The translations under genes and the position numbers were made by a program. Positions 10,961-22,354 of a stretch of 64,000 bases of DNA are shown piece after piece. This DNA is from Benincasa hispida. Taxonomy: Eukaryota; Streptophyta; Magnoliopsida; Cucurbitales; Cucurbitaceae. Under the pieces are notes generated by a model. That model was not told the DNA's origin, did not search any database, and worked only from the letters and a program-made list of their open reading frames with translations. The stretch's first letter is position 1. Every line of letters begins with the position of its first letter. The DNA is taken from the NCBI RefSeq assembly GCF_009727055.1, contig NC_052350.1:3568163-3632162 (forward strand). The letters run 5' to 3'.

Positions 10961-12770
10961 ACAATCCTCCCTATCTAAATAACTTGGAAAAATCTATATT
11001 TCACGCCATGTTGAATTTGATGAATCCAACTTTCTTTTTGGGGAATTGGAGTGTATGACAGAATTTGAGGTTTAATTCTGAAAAATGGAAAAACCGCTAA
11101 GAATTATGACAACTCACGTGACATGCACATGACCACAAAATTTCTAAATCCCTGATTTGCAATTGCCTTGTTCGTAGAGTAGATGTTGTTAATGAAACTA
11201 CAAATACTAATTCCAATATAGAAAACAAGGTCGAGGTATATATACAGGGTAATTGTTCATATTGACAAGTGCCCTCCTAATTTTGTCTATTACATAATTT
11301 CTATATTTTATTATTATTTTAGATTCTATTTAACCACTTTTTGAATTTATATCACCATAAAATATCCAGATTTTTCTACCAAATTTATATTTGAAATATC
11401 CATATATTATTAAAACTTCTTTTATCCATATATTTTATTCAAATCTTTATATTATTTTTCATAATTATATACATACATTTTGAATGAATTAGCTGTATAT
11501 TTCTCGCATTTTTAATAAATTAGTTGTATATACTATTTTTGATATTATTTTAACATTTTGGGAAAAGAAATATCACTTCCTGTAACTTTACAATTAGGAT
11601 TTGATTTGAAATAAACCAATATCTTCCTCATTTTTCCCTCTTTTGAAATTGAAATTTATTTTTAATATAAAAATTAGATTTTGATAACTACTTCATGAAT
11701 TGATTTAAAATAAATCAATCTCTTCCTCATTTTTCTCATTTAAATTAGCTATTTGTTTTGATTTGATTTAACCACTTATCGAAAATATTCCAAATTAATC
11801 AATATTTAATTTGTTTGTCACCATTTGGATTTTAATTTATAATACATCTTTAGATTTTATATTATTTTATTCATTTTTTATGATTCTAAATTCAGATTAA
11901 ATTTTTTTTTATTTTAATTAAGATTTTACGGAATATTTTATACTTATTATCATCTAATAAACAATATATTTCATTTAAATTTGATCATTTTTTTTTTGTA
12001 TTTTTTAGTTACCTTTTATTTACTATCATCTTATTATGTTATTATATTATTAATTTATCTTTTTGACAAACAAATAAGTATTCACTTTTGCAATCTTACT
12101 GTTTTTGTTGTTTTTTCATAGGTTTTTGTGGTTGAAGTTATAAATACAATGTAATGGTTGAAGCTTATGAAAATAGAATGATGAATACAGTGTAATTGTA
12201 AATAAACGAATTCGTTTCCTGATTTTTCCCCGAATTATATTTGAATTTATAATTTATTATTAAATTAGATTTTATCTAACTACTTATCGATTTTTTTAAT
12301 CAGAATAAACAAAAACTTACTGTTTTTTCCTCTCCAATTTATATTTGAAATTTTTTTTTATTATCAAATGTGATTTTATCCAATTAACTTTTGATTTGTT
12401 TATAGGTTTGTTACAAATTCAATTGTATCTAAATATTTTTTTTATTATTATTTTATACATATTGTTATCAAATTCATTTAATTTTTTTTTCTCCATATTT
12501 TCAATGTTTTCAATTTTTCATGTATAAACATGTAAAAATGGCTTATTGAACCTAAAAAGAAACATATAAATGGAAATTAAATTTTAAATGTTTGAAACAT
12601 GTAGGTGTGTATATATATATTTTTCAATTTATTATTAATATTAATATCAATAATAATAATATTATTAGTATTAGTATTCTTATTCTTCTTCTTATTGTTA
12701 TTATCATAATTATTATTATTTATTAAAAGAAGATAACAAAAAACCCTAAATCTCATCTTCATCTTCTTCA
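10961..12770. other. AT-rich intergenic sequence with a microsatellite
   Basis: No gene or element end was recognised. The sequence is dominated by T/A runs. At 12630-12735 there is a degenerate trinucleotide microsatellite of AAT/ATT and CTT type. Short open frames here translate to low-complexity Ile/Asn/Phe-rich peptides and are not credible genes. Confidence 0.6.
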
Positions 12771-13500
12771 TTAGCCGCCCCCCAAAATCTCATTTTCTCC
12801 TTTGCAATCTTGTGTCTTCAATCGTTGGTTCAGCGACTTCTTGAATTCCATCATCTTGGCTAGCTTTTAACGACCATCCTCACCAGGTTGCCGACTTTTT
12901 TTTCACTTGCACACGTGTTTTCTGCTTTTGTTTCTACTTTGAACATCATTTTCAACAATGACTCATTAGTATTTAAAGTTGGCTTTCAAGATCTAATGAG
13001 CAAAATGGTAATGAAGATGATTTAAAGTTGGCTTTCAAGATCTAATGAGCAAAATAGTAATGAAGATGATGAAACTCCTTACAACTGGTTTGGTGTCAAA
13101 CGCTATCATATTTCCAATGGTCACATCATTATGAAGTTACAATTCCTTCACATATTCACTTGCCAACAACAATTTACTAGTAAAACCAACTTTGTTTTTT
13201 CTCACATTGAAGGAAGTCCATTGTTGTAAGTTTCTAATGATCCCATTGACAGCTCGTCATCTTCCTGTCATCTTCCCTTGCATAAAGAACCATATTGGGT
13301 GATTTTTAATTCGCTTATGGAATGTTTAGATACTATGTATTTGTGGTTCTAGAATGTCTAGTTAGAGTGTATTTGTGGTATCCGTGTTGTTTTTTAAACA
13401 ATGTATCTCTACATTTTAATTTGTAGAGTAGTTTCGTCATTTAGTAATTAGTATTTTTTATTATATAAATTCTTCTTACTATTTTTATAATTTTGAAACT
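12771..13500 (+). other. Weakly gene-like remnant of unknown origin
   Basis: Base composition is more balanced here than in the neighbours. One frame around 13030-13230 can be read without stops (DDETPYNWFGVKRYHISN, then a stretch ending SHIEGSPLL). It is preceded by the 49-bp tandem duplication described separately, which destroys a single continuous frame. I recognise no family. It could be an exon remnant or chance; no clear start or splice sites were established. Confidence 0.25.
12971..13068. repeat. 49-bp tandem duplication
   Basis: Two adjacent copies of a 49-bp unit (12971-13019 and 13020-13068, beginning ATTTAAAGTTGGC) differ at a single base (G or A in GCAAAATGGTAATG). Since 49 is not a multiple of three, it would frameshift any coding sequence across it. 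The near-identity implies a recent event. Confidence 0.92.
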
Positions 13501-15880
13501 TTTTTTTTGTCATTTTTCCAAATGACCAACGCTTCACTCAACAACTCCACCCAACGTGAAGTCCAGCCCATCAGCCATCCAATCTCATCTCCATCACCCA
13601 CGTGTAGCGCCCATTTTACTCACCGATTCTTGTTCATCAAGTTTAACCCCTTTCCCCAGCCGCCTACCCTCTTCACCCGATTCATCTTCCTCATCTCCCT
13701 CTTTTAATTTGTTATGGATGTTTCCTACAAAATAAATAAATAAATAAAATGATTTACACTGGAAATAGTAAAACGATCATTGATTTTAAAAAGTACACGA
13801 TTAATTTTATTTTTTGAAATGAAACTTATAAAACAATAGTCGTTAATTAAAATGTCAATGTTTTTATAATTGCATTGATGTAGAAAAAAAATTACTTTTG
13901 TTATGATTTTGATTTAAATTATTATTTTTTTCAATGATTCAAATCAATTCAATTAAGTTATAGAATGAACATTCTGAAGAAGAGACAATTAGTTATAGCT
14001 TACTTTTTGAAAATATGTTTAATATTGAATATTACCATGAATTCATAAAAAACTCTTAACAATTTATCAACATAGGTTAATCGAGAAGTTCAACTGTTTC
14101 TACATTTTCAAATTGAATTTAACAAATGTACTTGTTATAATCAAATATATTACATTATTTTTTTAAGTAATCGATACAAGTTTGAAATATTTTTCAAATG
14201 TTATATGGTGTGTATATTGGATTAATTGTAATTAATGGATTTTGATTTAATTTAATTCAAAATGATAATGATGGTTAATGCATTGGGTTTGTTTTTTTAG
14301 AAAGGGGTTTCGATTTTTAATTATATTTTATATTGTTTTCTTATAAATTGTATGAGTGCCCTTAATGTTTATGGACATTTAATTTGCAATCATTCTCGTA
14401 GATGGAAACTTAATTTTTAATATTTACATTTTTTAAAACTACTAGTTTTTATATTTTCATTTTAGGTGAACATATATAAAATTTAATGGCAACTTTACCA
14501 AATTATACTAATTAAATAATAAAAATATTTGCAAGAGTTGAATTTTAAAACATTTATAAAATAAAATAAAATACATATTAATTTAAAACATATAATATGC
14601 TTAGTTTCAATTATCAATATGTCATCTTTAAGTTTTCAAAAAAAATTGCTTGCATGTTACCAACTAGGTTTAGTTGTAGCTTATTTGCACCTATAAGAAA
14701 ATTCGTCTATATGAAGTTAGTAAATTGCATCGAAAATTTTAAATATGTATAGCTGCAAATGGAAGTAAATACTATATGATTAATATCTTGTATTAGATTT
14801 TTTTTTTCTATTTGGATTTTAGGACAAAATAAAGTATTTGATTTTTTAAGGAAGAAAATCATTAATTTAATCAGAGTCTTGAGTTCTATATATTTAATTT
14901 TTAATCTTTTGAATGTTGAATATAATTTTAAAACATCATTCGAATTAAAGTGAAAAAATGATTTTTCAAAACTTTTTTTAAGAAAATAGAAGAAAAAATT
15001 GGTAAGTACAGTGAAGAGTGTTAGGAAAAAACCAAATTGATGAACGAATGGAACCAACTTACTAAAGTTTGGTTAAGTAATATCGTGTTAGTCCTTTCAA
15101 ATTATTGTGTTTTTATATATATATAAATGAGTTTAATTTAAATTTTATATTGTGATTACATTTTCATAGTTATAATTCATATGCTTGTTTGATTGCTCTA
15201 TATTTAAAATGATTTATCCACAAATTCTAAAAGCACTTGTTTAAAAGCATGATTAATAATAATTTTGATCATTTGATTAGAATCACTCCTGACCATAAAA
15301 ATAAAATTGAACACATTTAAAATTTTCAGATATATATATATTTTTTTTGTCGAGCACTCTAGATTGAAAAAAAAAATCGAGCCATGAAAATACTGATGCA
15401 GCCGAACCAACATGATTGATTATACTTGCACAAGTCTTTCAAAATCAACTGATTGGTTTGGAGTTTCAAGAATATTTTATTGTATTCATTATAAAAATAA
15501 AAACAAATAATTTAGAGAGTTGTAGAGTTTATTTGAATGACAAAATTGCTATCAGATTAATAGTGAGCACAACTATAATAGAAGGATAAAATAGACACAT
15601 GAAAATCTCTCCTTATTTAGGCTTTTATATAAGCTATAGATATAGATCATTAGTTTTCAGTTTAAATGGTTGTTTTCTTTTCTTTTTTTGATAACTTTTT
15701 TCTTTTAACCTTCTATATCTCTTTGTTCTTGAAATAGTTCTGTTAGTAAAATCAAAACAGAACACCATGCAATAATTTAATAGCAAAAAGAAGGGAGAAA
15801 ACAAAGAGATTAAAAAAAAAAAAACCATTTATAAAGACAGAGAAATAAAAGTTGCACATATAATCTTAGAACATTTTGTC
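13501..15880. other. AT-rich intergenic sequence
   Basis: No gene was recognised. A short C-rich stretch (13540-13690) yields a 66-residue open frame rich in Pro, Ser and Phe with no family resemblance. The rest is low-complexity AT-rich DNA with an (AT)n run at 15113-15126. Confidence 0.5.
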
Positions 15881-17100
15881 AATCACTCTTCAATTAGTTC
15901 AACTACCCAACAAACAACTCGATCTCCTTTGAGAGAAGAGATTCATTAATTCAATCAGATTCAGACCAAATTATTAGAAGACTGATCAAATAACGACATT
16001 ATAATATTGATTACTATTAGTAGACTATCTTGGCAGAGATTACAGACCAATCAAGATAGAGAAGTTAAAAGAAAATTTTCTAAAGTGTCAAATCTAATTA
16101 AACTTTCTATTGCGGCAATTAGTATGGAAACACTTACATTCATTCGTATATCTTCTGCCCTTCTTCTTATAGCCAGATATGTTTTTTTCACAAGTAGACT
16201 TCTCATAGGCTATGATGGCGCCATCCCGTTCTTCCTCCGCTGCTATGACACATTCATGTGCAACCGAAATGATGGTCATGGTGTTTGACAATACGAAGGT
16301 TAGTTAAAAAATACTAAGGACTAAGATTGCAACCTGATCATACAATGCAAGTCCCATATTGACACGAACCAAATCACTTAATACTTCAAAGACTACAACG
16401 GGTTATACATTATCGAACCCATGCCCGATAATACATTTACAGTGATGTTAGCCTAACCTAATATCTCATTTATCTTGTCAAAAAGACTTGACTCTGTTTG
16501 TCTGACCTCGTTGACGTTGGATCATCGTTGAATGTTTGACCTTGTTAACGAGGGCAGACACTTGGATCATCATTAAATTCGCATATCCAATTACAGTACT
16601 GTCCTGGTCGGCCACATAAGCCATCGCAAAATTTGTCATACTTCTACCTAACAAGTACTCAGACTCCTTTTTCACATTGCTAGCAGCTTCACAAAGGGGG
16701 TCCATTTATGATCAGATCAAGAGTTTTGATTAATTGTTATGGATGCCAAGCAATTAATGACAATTGTACTGGATAGCAAGATCAGATCAAGATTAGCAAA
16801 CGAAGAATCCTTTATGTTGAAGTTGTGAACTGGGCTTCTCATTTGTTTTAGCATGTATTTGTTGGACTTACTATTTATGAAAGCCCAAAATTCTTGTGCA
16901 ATATTTATGCCTTCTTCAGATTAAAACCCATAGCATTGAAACTTGTGATTTAGTATGATTTTTTCTCCCGCCTCCAGTAGAGCAGATCGTGGGAACGTGG
17001 GTTAAACCTGCCGAGCAGTAGCAAGTTGTAGATGGAAAATTTCTGGGTATTTGTCACCGGAATTTATAAAACGCTATGAACTGCATTTTAGTTAATAGAT
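15881..17100 (-). other. Possible decayed gene, unrecognised
   Basis: This stretch is of higher complexity than its surroundings. On the minus strand two open segments stand out. One is at 16705-16478 (starting MDPLCEAASNVKKESEYL). The other is at 16291-16094 (starting MSNTMTIISVAHECVIAA), which runs to a GTAAGTG splice-donor-like sequence at 16137-16131. I do not recognise either product. They could be exons of an unannotated or broken gene, or chance open frames. A small internal similarity (GGATCATCGTTGAA and GGATCATCATTAAA) lies at 16518-16580. Confidence that it is a gene is low. Confidence 0.2.
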
Positions 17101-18350
17101 ACATTTTTTTTTAAAAAAAAATGTCTAATGGCATTTAATTAGACACATGGTTAAATTTAATGTCTATTAAAAAAATTGTTTTTATTATTTTGAATACGTA
17201 AGAGACTTATTTGATGCAAAATTGATGTTTTAGAAATTTATTAGACACAACAATCAATAATACAAGACCTATTATAAATTTTTGTTAATTATTTGTGTGG
17301 TTTTGTTCCACAAATATAGGCTAAGTTGTTAAGTTCTTTTCCAGCACATAATTTTAAATATGCATATAGGCTACAACTCAAATTTGTTAAATTGTGACTA
17401 TTTCATTTCAAATTAATTTCATATAGGTTTATCATATACTTTTAACTTAATTATGTTAAAGACATTTATATAAAAATGCAAAAAGATTAAAGATTTGAAA
17501 ATAAAGTTGTAAAATATCGACAATAATAGAGAAATATTGCTGGAAAAAAAAAAAAGAAACATCAGTTTAATGTGTAAACTTACACTAATATGGAAAGATT
17601 GAGGAAAATTGTCTAAGAGTGGGGCCATGTGACTTGAGATTCACCGGAAATTTGTACCCTCCAATCAAGGGCATGGGGGCACGTGCCTCATCAACTTGAA
17701 ATACAATTTATCTATATATATATTATTTATCATCTTAGTTGTCTAAAAGGTCATTCGACCTGTTTTTTTTTGGCATCAATGTACGAGTAGGCCCCTCTTT
17801 CGTATAGTTTAATCGAGTCTCGTGCCTCCAAAATTTATTTCATTTTTGAAAATAACTTTAATTTTATATATGGAGATCTCATTTTAAAGAATAAAAATAC
17901 ATTTTGAAATAGATCTTTAACTCAATATTAGTATAAATTATGTGTTAAGGACCAATATGTATGTAATTTAAATCTCTCACATTTATCATATAGTAAATAA
18001 ATAAATAATTTAGGCTAAAAACAGTTTTTTATGCTTCTATTAAAAATTTTATTCCCAATTATCTTTAATTATTAAACAATATTTTCACTCCTTAAATAAA
18101 TTTAAATTTATCTATGGGATAAAACGAAGTTAAATAATTCTAATCTTTGTAATCTTTAAGACTTATTTTATTTATTTTTATAGTATTTATAATACTCCTC
18201 TTTAGATGCCTATATATATAATATGTCTTGTTAAAATCTTACTAAGAAATCCAATGAGAAAAAATACTAGTGAAGGGAAAAAAAGTACATATTTCATATA
18301 ATATATACTCATAAAATAATACAATATATTTATCCACCCTCATGAAAACA
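17101..18350. other. AT-rich sequence flanking copia IV, possibly including its 3' LTR
   Basis: No gene was recognised. On the minus strand, just past the end of the copia IV pol, a purine run AAAGAGGAG (18195-18203) precedes TATTATAAATACT. This could be the polypurine tract and the first bases of its 3' LTR, with TG mutated to TA. The LTR's other end was not located, so this remains tentative. Confidence 0.35.
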
Positions 18351-20018
18351 TCACTTAAGATCTCTGAGTAGCCGCATTCCAATGTTGTGCACCAATTTTT
18401 TAAAAGTTTCGCTTGGTAATGCCTTTGTAAATAAGTCTGTCAGGTTATCCTTCGAACGAATTTGTTGTACAGTGATGTCCTATTTTCTTCAAGATCATGA
18501 ATGTAGAAAAGTTTTGGTGAAATATGCTTTATCCTATCTCCTTTAATTATCCTCCTTGATTGGGCTATGCAAGCTGTGTTGTCTTCGTATAATATTGTTG
18601 GAAGATTTTTATTATAAGACAAACTATATATTTCACGACTGTGCTGAGTCATTGATCTTATCATACACATTCTCGACTAGTCTCGTGAATTGTAAGAATT
18701 TTAGCATGATTTGAGGAAGTGGCCGTTATGGTCTATTTCACAGATCGCTATGATATAATAATTCCTCCACATGTGAACAGATAACTTATTTGAGATCTAT
18801 TTGTGTGGATCAAGTAAATATCCAAAACTTGCATGACCAACCAGGTCAAAATTCGTATCGATTGTTCCTTAAAGATAACGAAGTATATGCTTAATTCTGT
18901 TTCAATGTCTTTTTGTAGGAGAACTATATTTAGCTAATAAATTTACTCTAAATGTAATATCTGGTCTTGTATTATTAACAAGATACATAAGTGCACTAAT
19001 TGCACTAAGATATAATACTTCAGGACCAAGAAGTTCTTCATTATCATCTTGAGATCGAAATATATCTTTCTTTATATCCAATGAACGGATTTTCATTAGA
19101 ATGTTTAATGAATGTGCTTTGTTCATATATTTTTTTTTTCAAAATTTTTCCTGTATAAGTTGACTGATGAATAAATATTCCATCTGCTAAATGCTCAATT
19201 TGTAAACCAAGGCAAAAATTTGTTTTTCCGATATCTTTCATCTTAAATTCTTTCTTAAGATATTTTATTGCTTTTGAAATCTTTCAGGAGTTCCAATTAT
19301 ATTCAAGTTATCAACATATACAGTTATAATAGTAAATCCTGATTGTGATTTCTTTATAAAAACACACAGATATATTGGATTATTTTAATATCCTTCTTTC
19401 AATAAATATCCACTCAAGCGATTGTACCACATCCGTCCTGATTGTTTCAATCCATATAATGATCTTTGTAACTTTATTGAATACAATTCCAGGGAATGTG
19501 ATGTATATGTTTCAGGTATCTTAAATCCTTATGAAATTCTCATATATATATCATTATCAAGAGATCTATATAAATATGTCGTGACTACGTTCATAAGATA
19601 CATATCCAAACTTTCATATAAAGTCAGACCAATTAAATATATTAGTGTAATTGCATCGACCACTGAATAATATGTCTCCTAATAATCAATGGTAGGTCTT
19701 TGTGAAAAACCTTGTGCAACTAGTTGTGCTTCGTATCTTGTGACTTCATTATCTTCATTTCTTTTTCTCACAAATACCCATGTATCCCATAGGTTTGACA
19801 TCTTATGGTGTTTGGACTACTTGTTCAAAAACTTGTTGTTTTGAAAGTGAGTTTAATTCTGCCTCGATTGTTTCTTTCCACTTAAGTCAATCTTTTCTAT
19901 GTCGACATTCTTCACAATAGATTTTGGTTTAGGATTCTCATTTTCAGATATAATATCAAGAGCAATATTATATGCAAAAATGTTGTCAATAACTATATTA
20001 GTTCGATTTCATCTTTTT
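18351..20018 (-). pseudogene. Copia IV: reverse transcriptase and RNase H half
   Basis: Read leftwards, this is the 3' half of a degenerate copia pol. It begins with a linker (NIVIDNIFAYNIALDI), then the RT start ([18 protein letters not shown]) and LYGLKQSGRMWYNRL. The catalytic box at 19307-19318 reads YVDN in place of YVDD. Next come ALMYLVNNTRPDITF and the RNase H region (18440-18670, TILYEDNTACIAQ). The C-terminus is LTDLFTKALPSETF, with the stop at 18351. Frameshifts and stops are frequent. The 5' half lies 18 kb away at 38366-41064, because copia V is inserted between them. The linker there breaks off at INYVMIG, and the sequence here resumes with IGKR before NRTNIVID. Confidence 0.85.
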
Positions 20019-20057
20019 CCTATTCTTGATAGGGACAACAACCCTTAAACTATCTCC

Positions 20058-20235
20058 ACAATGGTATGATATTGTCCACTTTAGGCATAAGCCCTCATGG
20101 CTTTGCTTTTGGTCTCACCCTAAAAGCTGTCTCTTATACACATCTAGATGTGTATAAGAGACAGCGACAATGGTATGATATTGTCCACTTTAGGCATAAG
20201 CCCTCATGGCTTTGCTTTTGGTCTCACCCTAAAAG
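20058..20235. repeat. Artefactual 69-bp duplication around an adapter
   Basis: The 69 bp at 20058-20126 are repeated without a difference at 20167-20235, with a Nextera junction adapter between them. The natural sequence almost certainly has one copy and no adapter, so about 109 bp here are not genomic. Confidence 0.95.
20127..20164. other. Nextera mate-pair junction adapter (contaminant)
   Basis: The sequence is CTGTCTCTTATACACATCT followed directly by its reverse complement. This is the Tn5 mosaic-end pair left where Nextera mate-pair fragments are circularised. It is synthetic, not plant DNA. Translation across it gives the telltale peptide VSYTHLDVYKRQ. Confidence 0.98.
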
Positions 20236-20256
20236 GCCTCATACCAATGGAGATAG

Positions 20257-22340
20257 TGTTGGGATTGGTGTCCTAATTCTTCTGGAGTCTCGTTGTTTTG
20301 TAAAGATACACATTGTTTAATGAATAAAATAATTGTTATGTAATTTTGGCATTTACTCATATCCAATAAACAAAGCTCATTGGTTATCTTATGTGAACTT
20401 AAGCATGTATATGTGATATACAAGTGGATCATGCCTTAAGTGATAACCTACACAGGTCTGTAGTATGAGGATTAAGGTGGGATACCTGATCCTGGTGACA
20501 CTACGGATACGACCCGCTTTGCAGAAGTTTGCAAGTGTTGTAAACTACTACAGATGGTAGATCCTGACCATTCATGTGGAGTCGTGCGAGCGGGGGCATC
20601 TTATACAAAGAGTTTGTATAAGACCTGGACCACGAGATGACTATACTCTATATATAACACTGTTGAAACAAGAGACTTACATTTCATCTAAACGACCATA
20701 GATGACACGATCTCAATCTCGAGTGTTTTGGAAACCCCCTGCCTTTGAGGACGGTCTTTTGATTAGTATGGGTGAGAGTGACCAGATTGCCAACTCAACA
20801 TGCCTACCTTTTTGGGGACTTGTCTGATCTGGGAGCTGGGAACTCAATCCACAAGATGGAATTCACTCTTTTCTCGAAGCAAGGATAAGTAGATAGATTG
20901 CTCCCTTAAGGGCTGATTCCGGGGCTTAAACACAGTGACCACAACTTCTCTTTGAAAAAGAAGACCCAATCATAGTAGGACTATGACTTATGCTCATTAG
21001 AGAGATCAATGGTACTTAAGGAGTAAGATGTAACTACAGGGGCATAACGGTTATTGGCCTAGCTGTACTTACGAGCGATCTGTGAAGGGTTTTCACACTT
21101 CTGATTGGTTAAGATGGACACATAATATATCTGTGGTAAGGAGAGTTCAGCTGTCGGTCTTTAGTGGAGTGCCTGACAGTTAACGGATGGTGGATCCCGT
21201 GACTAAAGAGTTCAGTCAGTTATTCACGTATCATTGGAGCTTCGAGCTACAGGTCCATGAGGTCCCCTTGGTAGCTCAATGGATTCAATTGAGGATCAGT
21301 TCTTGGTGTTGATTTGAAATGTTCAAATTGACAAGAGGTATTTTGATTGTATATGATATAATCTCTATGATGTATGAGATATATCTAGTGAAGGATTGAT
21401 GTAAATGAGATTTATATTAAAACCATGGAATAGAAAAAGAACTATGGTTTATATGTTTCATGAGATGAAATATTAAAACTATAGGTTATAAATATAGTGT
21501 GATGAGTTGGTTATCATTTATATTTATAATAATATTAATTATTGGATAATTAATTCTTTTTCTCTAATAAAAAAGTGAGTGGGAGGTTATTGGTGGTTTA
21601 ACTATTTCCTAATTTTAGTAAGTTTTAACAAAAGGTTGAAAGGATTTTTTGAGATTTCTCTTGCAAAAAGAAAACTCACGGCGCTAGTCAAGTAAATACC
21701 AATTTATTAAGCAACAACGTGTTTTTAGTAAACGATTGTGTAATGTTTTATAGGCGACAGACATGAGCTAAACGATGAGCTAAATGATCGCTTAGTTTTT
21801 GTTAGACGATCGCTTAGCTTTAGCTAAACGATTGGGCATCGACCTATGCGATAGGTTTCTGTCTTCTCCCATTTGCCCAATCATGTACACGATTGTTCTT
21901 CCTCCTTCGTTTGCCTCAAACCAAGTCCGAACAGAGCCCACCCTCTAGGTTCTCACATCGAGAATACCAAGGTAGCCTTCTTGGTGGTGTCATACTAAAC
22001 TCGACATTGTCCAGGTTTTGTGGAGGTCGTTCATGTTGCTGAGGAGTATGCGATTGCTGAGTTCGAGCGCGGAGCATTTGTGCAGTGTTGCGGTCGTGTT
22101 GTTCGAGTGTTCGAGGTTGCTGTGTTTGAGCGTTCATGAGCAAGGAGCGTGGAGACGAGTCTACAAATGTTTGCAGAGTTTTCTCCTTGTTCATTTGTAG
22201 TTGTTCATGCTGTAATTTCTATATTAATTGTATAACCACATGTTTCTGTACGACTGTACTTTGTAATGTTCATTCATGATTGTAATTTGGAATGATCTAT
22301 ATTTTGCTGCTCATGGAAATCTCGAGTTCAATTTCCTTCA
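20257..22340 (+). repeat. 5' LTR of copia VI
   Basis: It starts TGTTGGGATTGGTGTCCTAA and ends TTTCCTTCA, 2084 bp. The match with 28370-32144 runs along its whole length apart from the nested insertion there. A TATA-like TATAAATA lies at about 21486-21493 and is conserved in the 3' copy near 29616. Its last quarter (21720-21860) has ACGATCGCTTAG-type motifs. No coding region was recognised in it. Confidence 0.93.
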
Positions 22341-22342
22341 AT

Positions 22343-22354
22343 TGATATCAGAGC
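22343..22354 (+). promoter_or_regulatory. Primer binding site of copia VI
   Basis: TGATATCAGAGC differs by one base from TGGTATCAGAGC, the complement of the initiator methionine tRNA 3' end. It lies 2 bp past the LTR end, as in copia element XIII at 51681. Confidence 0.85.

Larger units (their letters stand above)
20024..20256 (-). repeat. Snap-back terminal segment attached to copia V
   Basis: Together with 32145-32223 this forms a segment of about 0.3 kb downstream of the copia V polypurine tract. It starts TGTTAGGAATGCGACC on the minus strand at 32223. It contains an inverted repeat, CTATCTCCACAATGGTATGA at 20050-20069 and TCATACCAATGGAGATAG at 20239-20256, and a TATATAAG box at 32158-32165. 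It does not match the 156-bp 5' LTR of copia V. It could be a small TRIM-like LTR or a recombined 3' end. CCTAT occurs just outside at 20019-20023 and at 38366-38370, fitting a target duplication. The apparent length is inflated by the adapter artefact at 20127. Confidence 0.5.

Noticed and set aside
13507..13707. 66-residue Pro/Ser-rich plus-strand frame
   Set aside because: It is a short C-rich patch with no homology that I recognise; no promoter or splice context was established.
14707..15057. 116-residue minus-strand open frame
   Set aside because: It is Phe/Leu/Lys-rich translation of AT-rich spacer without recognisable domains or codon structure.
16405..16430. tRNA-like T-loop box (GGGTTCGATAAT on the minus strand)
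   Set aside because: No matching D-arm, anticodon arm or acceptor stem could be formed around it.
20066..20320. 84-residue open frame on the plus strand
   Set aside because: It is translated from LTR sequence and the Nextera adapter (VSYTHLDVYKRQ). It is not a gene.
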